DNA from: a bacterium
Lineage (GTDB): Bacteria; Krumholzibacteriota; Krumholzibacteria; LZORAL124-64-63
Assembly (NCBI GenBank): GCA_016873405.1
Contig: VGXH01000001.1
Location: 1 to 19,568 of the forward strand
Length of the DNA: 19,568 nucleotides
Direction: 5' to 3'
Both the position numbers and the translations under genes were made by a program. This document shows, piece by piece, positions 6,713 to 12,956 of this stretch; position 1 is the first letter of the stretch; each line of letters opens with the position of its first letter. The notes under the pieces were generated by a model, which was given only the letters and a program-made list of their open reading frames with translations, was not told where the DNA came from and did no database searches.

Positions 6713-7099
6713 ATCGTCTTCGCTGATCAGGAAGGCGATGTGGCGCTCGAGATTCGCCATGCCCTCGGAGGAGATGCTCGTGAAGAAGACGGCCACCTCG
6801 TACTCGGAGCAGGCCGGCGTCTCGACGTCCGGCTGCACGCGCACCACGAGGCCTTCGCAGGGCACCAGCGCGGTCCCGGGCTCATCCGACCTCGCTGACG
6901 GCACCGCCACCTCGATCTCCATGGCCAGGCGGGTCATCGCGGGGATGAAATGATCCGACCGGAAATAGATGCCGGACGAACTGATGTTGATGGTCTCGAG
7001 GTTCGCCGCCCGCGGGGAGGCGCCGGGAACCTGAACTTCGAGCTTGAGGCTGGCGCTGACGCGCTGCGCCCGCCGCCGTTCCCCGGACTGTTCCGTCAT
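6710..7099 (-). CDS. PilZ-domain protein (probable c-di-GMP receptor)
   Basis: This encodes 129 residues from the ATG at 7099, chosen because GGAGGA lies eight bases upstream and because the PilZ motif begins directly after it. A longer open frame to 7393 is Arg-rich and would cover the 29-aa gene. The two PilZ ligand motifs are both present: RxxxR as RRAQR at residues 9-13 and NxSxxG as NISSSG at 38-43, followed by IYFRSDHFIPAMTRLAMEIEV. In PilZ proteins these residues wrap cyclic di-GMP. The rest is a single beta-barrel plus a short helix (EGMANLERHIAFLISEDD). As a stand-alone PilZ domain it probably passes c-di-GMP status to a partner. Its location next to a signalling kinase and the flagellar operon suggests motility or surface-behaviour control, which is inference. 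Confidence 0.92.
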   Translation of the reverse strand: MTEQSGERRRAQRVSASLKLEVQVPGASPRAANLETINISSSGIYFRSDHFIPAMTRLAMEIEVAVPSARSDEPGTALVPCEGLVVRVQPDVETPACSEYEVAVFFTSISSEGMANLERHIAFLISEDD

Positions 7100-7137
7100 G
7101 GCCGTTCTTCCTCCGCGCCTGGGTCCGTCCCCGGGGC

Positions 7138-7156
7138 GGCGCCGGCCGGTGGCGCC
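7138..7156 (-). other. Hairpin between the 29-aa gene and PilZ
   Basis: Two GGCGCC arms with a seven-base loop lie in the 91-base gap after the small-protein gene and before PilZ. A second palindrome, CCCCGGGG, is adjacent. There is no U tract. It may be a weak terminator or processing hairpin. In a GC-rich spacer such a stem can also be chance. Confidence 0.25.
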
Positions 7157-7190
7157 CGTCGATCCAGCCCGAACGCCGACCGGCGGCAGC

Positions 7191-7280
7191 CTACTTCTTC
7201 TTGTGGCGGTTCTTGCGCAACCGCTTCTTGCGCTTGTGCGTCGCGATCTTCTTGCGCTTCCGCTTGCGTCCGTTCGGCAT
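7191..7280 (-). CDS. 29-residue AURKAIP1/COX24-domain ribosomal-type protein
   Basis: This very short gene starts MPNGRKRKRKKIATHKRKKR, and the remaining nine residues are almost all Lys, Arg, Asn or His. It matches from memory the tiny basic proteins annotated in Bacteroidota and relatives as AURKAIP1/COX24 domain-containing (DUF1713), related to the mitochondrial small-subunit protein mS38. Such proteins are thought to thread into ribosomal RNA. The start is fixed by AAGGTGG about ten bases before the ATG and by the universal MPNGKKRKR-type beginning. The stop is TAG. It has its own promoter (7392-7420) and a leader with a nine-base-pair hairpin. The gene lies between HU and PilZ. Its presence is one of the better taxonomic markers in the window. 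Exact ribosomal position and function are not shown by the sequence. Confidence 0.9.
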   Translation of the reverse strand: MPNGRKRKRKKIATHKRKKRLRKNRHKKK

Positions 7281-7312
7281 CGTCCACCCACCTTTCGCCG
7301 TTCAGGCCCCGC

Positions 7313-7346
7313 GCCCGCGCGGCGGCGGTCAAAAGCGCGCGCGGGC
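7313..7346 (-). promoter_or_regulatory. Leader hairpin upstream of the 29-aa protein gene
   Basis: Nine-base perfect arms (GCCCGCGCG and CGCGCGGGC) enclose a 16-base loop that contains CUUUUGA in the RNA. The hairpin ends about 30 bases before the start codon, inside the predicted leader. Ribosomal-protein leaders often carry autoregulatory structures, so this could be one. It could also be a partial terminator. Confidence 0.35.
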
Positions 7347-7391
7347 GGGCGGGTCGCAGCCCGTCCTTCCCGCGACCGGATGTGCGGGACC

Positions 7392-7420
7392 AAGATAGGT
7401 CACGCCGCGGCCGCTGCCAA
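7392..7420 (-). promoter_or_regulatory. Sigma-70-type promoter for the 29-aa protein gene
   Basis: On the minus strand TTGGCA is followed after exactly 17 bases by TATCTT. The predicted start is near 7385, giving a leader of about 105 bases. The -35 is identical to that of the HU promoter at 7842-7847. PilZ and the kinase may be reached by the same transcript. Confidence 0.6.
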
Positions 7421-7432
7421 ACGGAAGTTCGA

Positions 7433-7447
7433 CCGCGGGGGGCGCGG
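7433..7447 (-). terminator. Short hairpin just after the HU gene
   Basis: CCGCG and CGCGG arms flank five C residues in the RNA, starting three bases after the HU stop codon. The stem is only five pairs and has no clear U tract. It is a weak candidate for the HU terminator. The next transcript's promoter lies immediately downstream, which fits a unit boundary here. Confidence 0.3.
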
Positions 7448-7449
7448 CC

Positions 7450-7731
7450 TTACTGCGGCCCGTTGAGACGGTCCTTCAGCTCGTTCGAGGCCTTGAAGTA
7501 CGGGACCCGCTTGGCCGGCACGTCCACCGCGTCGCCGGTGCGCGGGTTGCGGGCCAGGCGGGAGCGTCGGCGCTTGACCTTGAAGCTCCCGAAACCGCGC
7601 AGTTCCACCTTGTCCCCACCGGCGAGGGCGTTGCCGATGTTCTCCATGATCAGATTGACGACCGTCACGGTGTCCCGCCGGTTCATGCCGGTTGTGCCGG
7701 TGATGAGATCGACCAGTTCGGCTTTCGTCAT
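7450..7731 (-). CDS. HU/IHF-family DNA-binding protein
   Basis: This encodes 93 residues from the ATG at 7731, the usual HU length. The frame extends 17 codons upstream without family similarity. An AGAGGT element precedes the chosen start. The N-terminal dimerisation helices read MTKAELVDLITGTTGMNRRD. The family signature at residues 46-66 contains GFGSF and RNPRTG, with the DNA-intercalating proline at P63, then VDVPAKRVPYFKASNELKDRLN. The arm is unusually basic (KVKRRRSRLAR). HU proteins bend DNA and compact the nucleoid, and they or IHF often help sigma-54 promoters by looping DNA. Whether this is HU proper or an IHF-like form cannot be decided from the sequence. It has its own housekeeping-type promoter 90-115 bases upstream and is probably monocistronic. 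Confidence 0.95.
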   Translation of the reverse strand: MTKAELVDLITGTTGMNRRDTVTVVNLIMENIGNALAGGDKVELRGFGSFKVKRRRSRLARNPRTGDAVDVPAKRVPYFKASNELKDRLNGPQ

Positions 7732-7818
7732 GCCAGGGAACCTCTTGGTGCTGCGCCTTGAAGCCTCGGGTCCAGTCCACATCGTAGATCTATTGGCGAT
7801 GGGAGGTTACGGTCATGT

Positions 7819-7847
7819 ATGATAACAGGTCACGAAATCGTTGCCAA
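7819..7847 (-). promoter_or_regulatory. Sigma-70-type promoter for the HU gene (extended -10)
   Basis: TTGGCA is followed after exactly 17 bases by TATCAT, with TGT immediately before it, which makes an extended -10. The predicted start is near 7811, giving a leader of about 80 bases. The local sequence is clearly richer in A and T than the surroundings. Confidence 0.7.
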
Positions 7848-7890
7848 CAAGAAAATGTCCCCCGCGGACTGCCGTGTGGCGACCGCTGGA

Positions 7891-7911
7891 ATCCACAAAG
7901 TTGTTGTGGAT
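7891..7911. repeat. Inverted repeat (8-bp arms, 5-base loop)
   Basis: ATCCACAA, loop AGTTG, TTGTGGAT. The arms are perfect and AT-containing, unlike the chance GC palindromes elsewhere. It sits about 45 bases upstream of the HU -35 box, so it could be a protein-binding dyad for HU regulation as well as an RNA stem. Confidence 0.5.
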
Positions 7912-7930
7912 GCTGGGCCCCCAAGCGCGA

Positions 7931-7955
7931 GCAGCGCAGAGAACATTTGCGCTGC
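7931..7955. repeat. Inverted repeat (8-bp arms, 9-base loop)
   Basis: GCAGCGCA and TGCGCTGC are perfect arms around a nine-base AT-containing loop. It follows the preceding inverted repeat by 19 bases. The two stems together make a tandem hairpin on either strand. Confidence 0.45.
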
Positions 7956-8000
7956 GGGGTGCAACCTGCGTGCCCATGGCCAACTGGGCGGTTCCCTGCG

Positions 8001-8045
8001 TCCAGAGTCCCAGGATTCGCCGGCGAACACATTGTCCGCTCTGGA
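8001..8045. repeat. Nested inverted repeat
   Basis: Outer arms TCCAGAG and CTCTGGA are perfect and enclose a 12-base perfect palindrome, TTCGCCGGCGAA. This nesting gives a two-tier stem in RNA from either strand. Confidence 0.4.
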
Positions 8046-8085
8046 GATATCGCGCGCCGGCTTCAGGAACAACCGCGTCGCCTGC

Positions 8086-8100
8086 GGCCCCACGGGGGCC
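8086..8100 (-). terminator. Possible terminator hairpin of the GlmU-like gene
   Basis: GGCCCC and GGGGCC arms have a three-base loop, about 67 bases after the stop codon at 8167. No U tract follows. It is a compact GC stem and could be a Rho-independent or stabilising 3' end. The support is weak. Confidence 0.3.
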
Positions 8101-8166
8101 CATCGTCCCGCATCCGGCCCGATCCGGAACGCCGATCCGGGCAACCTGCACCAGCGGCGCCGCGCC

Positions 8167-9597
8167 TCAGCCGCCGGCCAGTTCGGCGAAGAGACGTTCG
8201 TGCGCGGACTCCAGGCGACAGCCGCGGCGCCCCAGCACGACGCGCGCGGTCGCCAGCGCCGCCTCGAGCCCGTAGCGCGGGTCGCCGTCGCGTCCGCCCC
8301 AGGCGAAAGGCGGGACGTGCTTGGGGGGCATCCCCTGACCGAAGATGTTGCTGGCGAAACCCACGCAGGTGCCGGTGTTGAACAGCGTCCCGATCGCGGT
8401 CTTGACGTGGTCCCCGGCGAGCAGACCCACGAAGCGCTGGCCCGTCTCCTCGAGGCCGTCGCCCAGATCGACCTTCACGCTGCCGTAGTTGTTCTTGAGG
8501 TCGCTGCAGGTGGTCAGAGCCCCCAGGTTCACCCACGCCCCGAGCACCGCGTGGCCGATGAAGCCCTCGTGCTGCTTGTTGGTGAAATCGCCGAACGTGC
8601 TCTCACCGATCTCGCCGGCCAGCCGGTTGCCGATGCCGAAGCTCGACTCGCCGTAAAGGCGCGCGCCGGCCTTGACGCGGCACCCGGGGCCCAGGTAGAG
8701 CGGGCCTTCCAGCAGCGTGTGCGGGGCCACGTCGCAGCCGCGGTCCAGGATCACCGGCCCCTTGCGCGCGTCGATCACCGCGCCGGGCGCCAGAGCCACG
8801 TCGGCCGCGCACCAGAGGTCGTCACCCAGCAGCCACACGCCCGCGGGCAACCGCCCGGGAGAGCGCCGCTCCGGGAGGCTGTGCCCGGCCCAGGGGGCGC
8901 TTCCGGGGTCGATGGCGGTCAGGCCGAACGGTTGCCGGGACCAGCCGCCGGCCCCGAGACCCGCGGCCAGGTCCGCCGTCAGCGCCCGCGCGGTCGCCGG
9001 GACCAGGTCCCAGACGCGGCGCCAGGCCGGCGGTCGCCCGCCGGCAGCCGCGACCAGCGCCGCGCCGACCGAGCCGGCCTCGCGCGATCCGGTCGCCGGG
9101 GAGGTGAGCGCACGCAGTCCGGGAGCCCAAGGCGTCGCGCCGTCCAGCGCTGCGAGCGGCGGTTCGAACCGCGCCGCCCCACCGGCGGCCCAGGCGTGCC
9201 AAGCCTGCGCGGCCGCTGCCGCCGCGGCCGGGGCGAACGTCGCTGCCACGAGCCCCTCGTCATCGGTCCAGGCGAACGTGGCGCCGGAGGCCGCGGCCGC
9301 GAGCAGAGCGCTCACCAGCCCCGTGTCCGGGGCCAGGCGGCCGTTCAGCCACAACTCATCGGCGGCACCGTCCTCGGCGCGCAGCGGCCAGGCGCCCGGC
9401 GCCAGCAACGGCGCCAGATGGCGGCGACACAGCACCGCGCCAGAGCCGCCCGCGAGCTCCGCCCGTTCCCGGGTGTTGAAGAGCCCGCAGCGCAGTTCGA
9501 ACACGGGCGCCGAGGTCGCCAGCGGCCGCAGGCCGCGCCAGGTGTGGTCCTCGAAGACGACGACGCGGGGTCGCGCCCCACCGGTTCCGTTGGCCAT
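8167..9597 (-). CDS. GlmU-like sugar nucleotidyltransferase/acetyltransferase, Bacteroidetes type
   Basis: This encodes 476 residues from the ATG at 9597, preceded by GGAG eight bases upstream. The N-terminus (VVVFEDHTWRGLRPLATSAP, then VFELRCGLFNTRERAEL) and the central RRVWDLVPATARALTADL match the alternative GlmU family annotated as UDP-N-acetylglucosamine diphosphorylase/glucosamine-1-phosphate N-acetyltransferase in Bacteroidetes. Residues about 255-420 form a left-handed beta-helix of hexapeptide repeats, with a conserved NKQHEGFIGHAVLG then NLGALTTCSDLKNNYGSVKV block. The N-terminal domain lacks the GxGxRM-type nucleotide loop of classical GlmU and is Ala-rich at 95-135, so nucleotidyl transfer is not assured. 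The family role is in making UDP-GlcNAc or a related activated sugar for peptidoglycan or LPS. No glmM or glmS lies alongside. It stands alone between the efflux operon and HU. Confidence 0.85.
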   Translation of the reverse strand: MANGTGGARPRVVVFEDHTWRGLRPLATSAPVFELRCGLFNTRERAELAGGSGAVLCRRHLAPLLAPGAWPLRAEDGAADELWLNGRLAPDTGLVSALLAAAASGATFAWTDDEGLVAATFAPAAAAAAAQAWHAWAAGGAARFEPPLAALDGATPWAPGLRALTSPATGSREAGSVGAALVAAAGGRPPAWRRVWDLVPATARALTADLAAGLGAGGWSRQPFGLTAIDPGSAPWAGHSLPERRSPGRLPAGVWLLGDDLWCAADVALAPGAVIDARKGPVILDRGCDVAPHTLLEGPLYLGPGCRVKAGARLYGESSFGIGNRLAGEIGESTFGDFTNKQHEGFIGHAVLGAWVNLGALTTCSDLKNNYGSVKVDLGDGLEETGQRFVGLLAGDHVKTAIGTLFNTGTCVGFASNIFGQGMPPKHVPPFAWGGRDGDPRYGLEAALATARVVLGRRGCRLESAHERLFAELAGG

Positions 9598-9815
9598 GTC
9601 CGCCACTCCATCGGCTGCGTGCCCCGTCGGCGCTGACCGGGCACTCCGAGCCCGGCATCCCCGTCGGGCGCCAGTTTCGGTCAAGTGCGCGTTCCGGACA
9701 AGGCGGAACCGCGCCGCCCGGCCCCGACGCCGAGCCCGGCGGACCGGCAACGAGGAAACCGCCGGCCGTGCCGCCGGCGACCCCCTGTCGGTGACGGCGC
9801 GCGCCCGCGGCCGCG
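9598..9815. other. Spacer between the efflux operon and the GlmU-like gene
   Basis: These 218 bases hold no gene. On the minus strand they begin with the hairpin at the transporter stop codon, then a GCCGGC-loop-GCCGGC stem (about 9760-9778) followed by a short T run. Both suit the end of the efflux transcript. Nearer the GlmU-like start there is a TTGACC that could be a -35, but the matching -10 position is poor, so I do not call a promoter. Confidence 0.4.
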
Positions 9816-9820
9816 TCACC
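9790..9820 (-). terminator. Hairpin at the end of the efflux operon
   Basis: Seven-base arms GGTGACG and CGTCACC enclose a GC-rich loop and include the stop codon of the transporter gene. A further GCCGGC stem lies about 15 bases downstream and is followed by GGTTT. Together they are a reasonable transcription end for the operon, though the U tract is short. Confidence 0.4.
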
Positions 9821-12800
9821 CCCCGCGCCGGAACGGGCGCGCCAGCGCCGCCTTGATCGGCTCGAGCGTCGAGTACATCACCGGCACCACGACCAGGGTC
9901 AGGAACGTGGCCACCGTGAGCCCCGCGATGACAGCGACGCCCATCGGCCCCCACCACTGGCTGGATTCGCCCCCGAGGATGAGGACATCGCCCAGGCGTC
10001 CGCGCACCAGGGCCGAGAAGTCCACGGCCAGGCCCGTCGTCAGCGGAATCAGGCCGAGCACCGTCGTCAGGGCCGTCAGCACCACGGGCCGGAAGCGCGT
10101 CTGGCCGGCCAGCATGATCGCTTCGATCTTCTCCATCCCGCCGCGGCGCAGCTGGATGATGTAGTCCAGGAGCACGATCGCGTTGTTGACGACCACGCCG
10201 GCCAGCGAGATCACGCCGACGCCGGTCATGATGATCCCGAACGGCGTCCGCGTCACGAGCAGGCCGGCGAAGACGCCGATCAGGGAGAGGATCACGCTGG
10301 AGAGGATCACGCCCGGCACCGTCACCGAAGCGAACTGGCTGACCAGCACCACGAAGATCAGCAGGACGGCGATGAGGAAGGCGTCGCTGAGGAACGCCGA
10401 GGCCTCCTCCCCCTCCTCGCTCTCGCCGGTGAAGTCCATGACGTAGCCGGGCGGCAGCGGATAGTCGGCCAGCAGGCCGCGGACCCGCGCCAGCAGCTCG
10501 TTGCCGTTGTAGCCGGCGGCGACATCCGCGGTCACCGTCACCGTGCGCCGCGCGTCCAGCCGCTGGACCGCCGCCAGCCCGGTTCCGAACTCCGCCCGGG
10601 CGAAGGCGTCCAGCGGGATGATCCGACCCTCGTGGAAGAACGTGGCGTTCTCCAGGTCCTCCACCTTGCCTCGGAACGGCCGCTGGTAGCGCACGACGAC
10701 GTCGTACTCGTCCTCGCCCACGCGGTACTTGGCCGTCTCGCTGCCCTGCAGCGCGGTGCGCACGCCGCCGGCCACGTCGAAGGTCCGCAGCCCGTAGCGC
10801 CCGGACTTCTCGACGTCCGGGATCACCCGCAGTTCGGGCAGGGAGCGGTCGTAGTTGTCGGCGATGTCCACCAGCCCCGCCACGCCCCGGATCCGCTCGC
10901 GCACGCCGGCCGCCAGGTGGCCCAGCTCGTCGAAGTCGTCGCCGGAGATCTCGATGTTGACCGGCTTCCCTGTCGGCGGCCCCTCCTCCATCTTGTCGAC
11001 CGTGATGCGGGCGCCGGTGACGCCGGCCAGGCGCGCGCGGAGGTCCTCGATCGACTGCCGCGAGGAATGCGACCGTTCCGCCTTGTCGACGAACTCCAGC
11101 GTGACTCCCCCCTGGTGCGACGGAAGGCCGCCGCCGCCCGACGTCGCGTCGTTCGGCGTCCCCACCGAGGTGGCGAAGGCCTTCAGGTCCGGCACCCGCG
11201 TCACCTCGGCCTCGACCTGGCGCGCCAGCGCGTCCGTCACCTCGATGCGCGTGCCGCTGGGCGCGTCGATCTTGACCGTCGCGAACTGAGGCTCCACGTC
11301 GGGGAACAGCTCCACGCCGGCGTTGAGCGCGCCGAACAGCGCCAGCACGACCCCGAGCAGGACGACCATGCCGGCCAGGATACGCCCCGGATGTCGCAAG
11401 CTCCACGCGAGCACGGGCCGGTAGGTGCGGAAGCCGAACTCGAGCGCGCGATCGCCGAGCCGGGGCTTCTCGCCGGCCGCCCGCGGCGGCCGCAGGAAGC
11501 GCGCGCAGAGCACGGGGTTGAAGACCATGGCCACCAGCAGCGAAGCCAGCAGGGTGATGATCACCGTGATCGGCAGGTACTTCATGAACTCGCCCATGAT
11601 CCCCGGCCAGAACACGATCGGCGCGAAGGCGACCACGGTCGTCAGCGTCGAGGAGATGACGGCGCCGGCGACCTGGTCCGTGCCGCCCGCGGCGGCGGTC
11701 TCGGCGTCGCGGCCCTCGCCGCGATGCCGGTAGACGTTGTCGACGATCACGATGGAGTTGTCGACCAGCATGCCGAGCGCCAGGATCAGGCTGAACAGGA
11801 CGACCATGTTCAGCGTGATCCCGAGCATGGCCAGTACGATGAAGGTGATCAGCATCGAGAACGGGATGGCGATCGCGACGAGGAACGAATTGCGCACGCC
11901 GAAGAACGCCAGGAGAACGACCACGACCAGGATCAGTCCGCTGATGATGTTGTCCTCGAGTTCCTTGACCATCTTCTTGATCTGCACGGACTGGTCGGCC
12001 ACGAGGTTGACGCTGGTGCCGGGCGGGAAGGTCGGGCGCAGGCGCTCGATCGTCGCGTTGACGTCGCGGGCGATGCCGATGATGTTCTCGCCGCTGCGCT
12101 TCTTGACCACCAGGGTCACGGCGTCGCGGCCGTTGACGCGGCTGATCGTCTCCCGGTCCTTGACGCCCAGTCCCACGGTGGCGACGTCTCGCAGGTGGAC
12201 CGGCGGCTCGAGGCCCGGATTGAGCACGAAGCCGAGGATCTCCTCGACCTCGTCGACCTCACCGCGAACGCGGACCTGGTAGTCGTACTGGCCCAGGCTC
12301 AGCTTGCCGCCGGGGATGGTCAGGTTCTGAAGCGCGACGGCATCCTGGACGTCGATCAGGCCGAGGTTGAAGTAGGCCAGTCTCTCGGGGTCCACGTCGA
12401 TCTGGACCTCGTTCTCGATCCCGCCCACGAGGTCGACGCTGAGCACGCCGCGAATCTGTTCGAGAGCCTCCTGGAGGTCCTCGCCCGCCCGCTTCAGGGC
12501 CTGCAGGTCCACGTCGCCGTACAGGTTCACCTGCATGACGGGGAAGGCGTCCGAGCTGCTGATTTCCTGCACCACGAGGTCGTTGCGCGGGTCCTCGGGC
12601 AGCTCCGGCTTGGCCAGTTCCACGCGGTCGCGCACCGACTGCAGGGCGTCGCTCATGTCCACGCGGGAATCGAACTCGAGCGTGATGACGGACATGCCGT
12701 AGGACGAGGAACTCCCCATCTCCTTGAGGTCCTCGACTCCCTTGAGCCGCTGTTCCAGCTTGCGGGTGACCAGGTTCTCCATGTCCGCCGGGCTGGTCCC

Positions 12801-12956
12801 GGCGTACGGCGCGGTCACCATCACGAACGGGATCTTCACGTCCGGCGACGACTCGCGCGGGAGTTCCAGGTACGACTTGACGCCGAGGATGATCGCCAGC
12901 GCCATGAAGGCGAAGATCATCGGGTAGCGCCGGATGGCGCCGGCGGTGAGCTTCAT
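9816..12956 (-). CDS. RND-family efflux transporter, inner-membrane permease
   Basis: This encodes 1046 residues, normal for AcrB-type permeases. The architecture is two repeats: TM1 near residues 12-28, a porter loop to about 335, a TM cluster 338-485, an amphipathic linker, a second periplasmic loop (about 545-855), and a TM cluster 857-1035. In TM4 the proton-relay motif reads GMLVDNSIVIVDN, with D399 in the first Asp position and Asn400 in place of the second. In TM10 the Lys of AcrB is N924 (GVVVNNAIVLLDY). Such transporters use the proton gradient to drive drugs, detergents or metabolites across the envelope with an adaptor and TolC. Substrate cannot be told from sequence. The ATG overlaps the adaptor stop codon as ATGA, so translation is coupled. 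It is the last gene of the tetR-tolC-mfp-rnd operon. Confidence 0.96.
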   Translation of the reverse strand: MKLTAGAIRRYPMIFAFMALAIILGVKSYLELPRESSPDVKIPFVMVTAPYAGTSPADMENLVTRKLEQRLKGVEDLKEMGSSSSYGMSVITLEFDSRVDMSDALQSVRDRVELAKPELPEDPRNDLVVQEISSSDAFPVMQVNLYGDVDLQALKRAGEDLQEALEQIRGVLSVDLVGGIENEVQIDVDPERLAYFNLGLIDVQDAVALQNLTIPGGKLSLGQYDYQVRVRGEVDEVEEILGFVLNPGLEPPVHLRDVATVGLGVKDRETISRVNGRDAVTLVVKKRSGENIIGIARDVNATIERLRPTFPPGTSVNLVADQSVQIKKMVKELEDNIISGLILVVVVLLAFFGVRNSFLVAIAIPFSMLITFIVLAMLGITLNMVVLFSLILALGMLVDNSIVIVDNVYRHRGEGRDAETAAAGGTDQVAGAVISSTLTTVVAFAPIVFWPGIMGEFMKYLPITVIITLLASLLVAMVFNPVLCARFLRPPRAAGEKPRLGDRALEFGFRTYRPVLAWSLRHPGRILAGMVVLLGVVLALFGALNAGVELFPDVEPQFATVKIDAPSGTRIEVTDALARQVEAEVTRVPDLKAFATSVGTPNDATSGGGGLPSHQGGVTLEFVDKAERSHSSRQSIEDLRARLAGVTGARITVDKMEEGPPTGKPVNIEISGDDFDELGHLAAGVRERIRGVAGLVDIADNYDRSLPELRVIPDVEKSGRYGLRTFDVAGGVRTALQGSETAKYRVGEDEYDVVVRYQRPFRGKVEDLENATFFHEGRIIPLDAFARAEFGTGLAAVQRLDARRTVTVTADVAAGYNGNELLARVRGLLADYPLPPGYVMDFTGESEEGEEASAFLSDAFLIAVLLIFVVLVSQFASVTVPGVILSSVILSLIGVFAGLLVTRTPFGIIMTGVGVISLAGVVVNNAIVLLDYIIQLRRGGMEKIEAIMLAGQTRFRPVVLTALTTVLGLIPLTTGLAVDFSALVRGRLGDVLILGGESSQWWGPMGVAVIAGLTVATFLTLVVVPVMYSTLEPIKAALARPFRRGG

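Larger units (their letters stand above)
7848..8166. other. Gene-free, hairpin-rich spacer between the GlmU-like gene and HU
   Basis: No open frame here has a credible start, ribosome site or family match; the open frames that cross it are random. It is less GC-rich than the genes around it. It contains several perfect small stems in a row: 7891-7911 (eight pairs), 7931-7955 (eight pairs), 8001-8045 (seven pairs around a TTCGCCGGCGAA palindrome) and 8086-8100 (six pairs). The stem at 8086-8100 could terminate the GlmU-like transcript. I compared it by eye with tmRNA, 6S, SRP RNA, RNase P and tRNA landmarks and found none. It may encode an unrecognised structured RNA or simply be an upstream control region. 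Confidence 0.4.

Noticed and set aside
7100..7393. Upstream extension of the PilZ gene
   Set aside because: It is Arg-rich with no similarity and overlaps the 29-aa protein gene in another frame. A strong GGAGGA precedes the ATG at 7099.
7848..8166. tRNA, tmRNA, 6S RNA, SRP RNA or RNase P RNA in the hairpin-rich spacer
   Set aside because: None of the diagnostic sequences (T-loop with acceptor pairing, GGAAGCAGCC-type SRP loop, GAGGAAAGUCC of RNase P, tmRNA ends) is present on either strand by eye.
9598..11406. In-frame upstream extension of the GlmU-like gene on the minus strand
   Set aside because: The frame is open by chance through the permease gene in another phase. Family similarity and a ribosome site both place the start at 9597.
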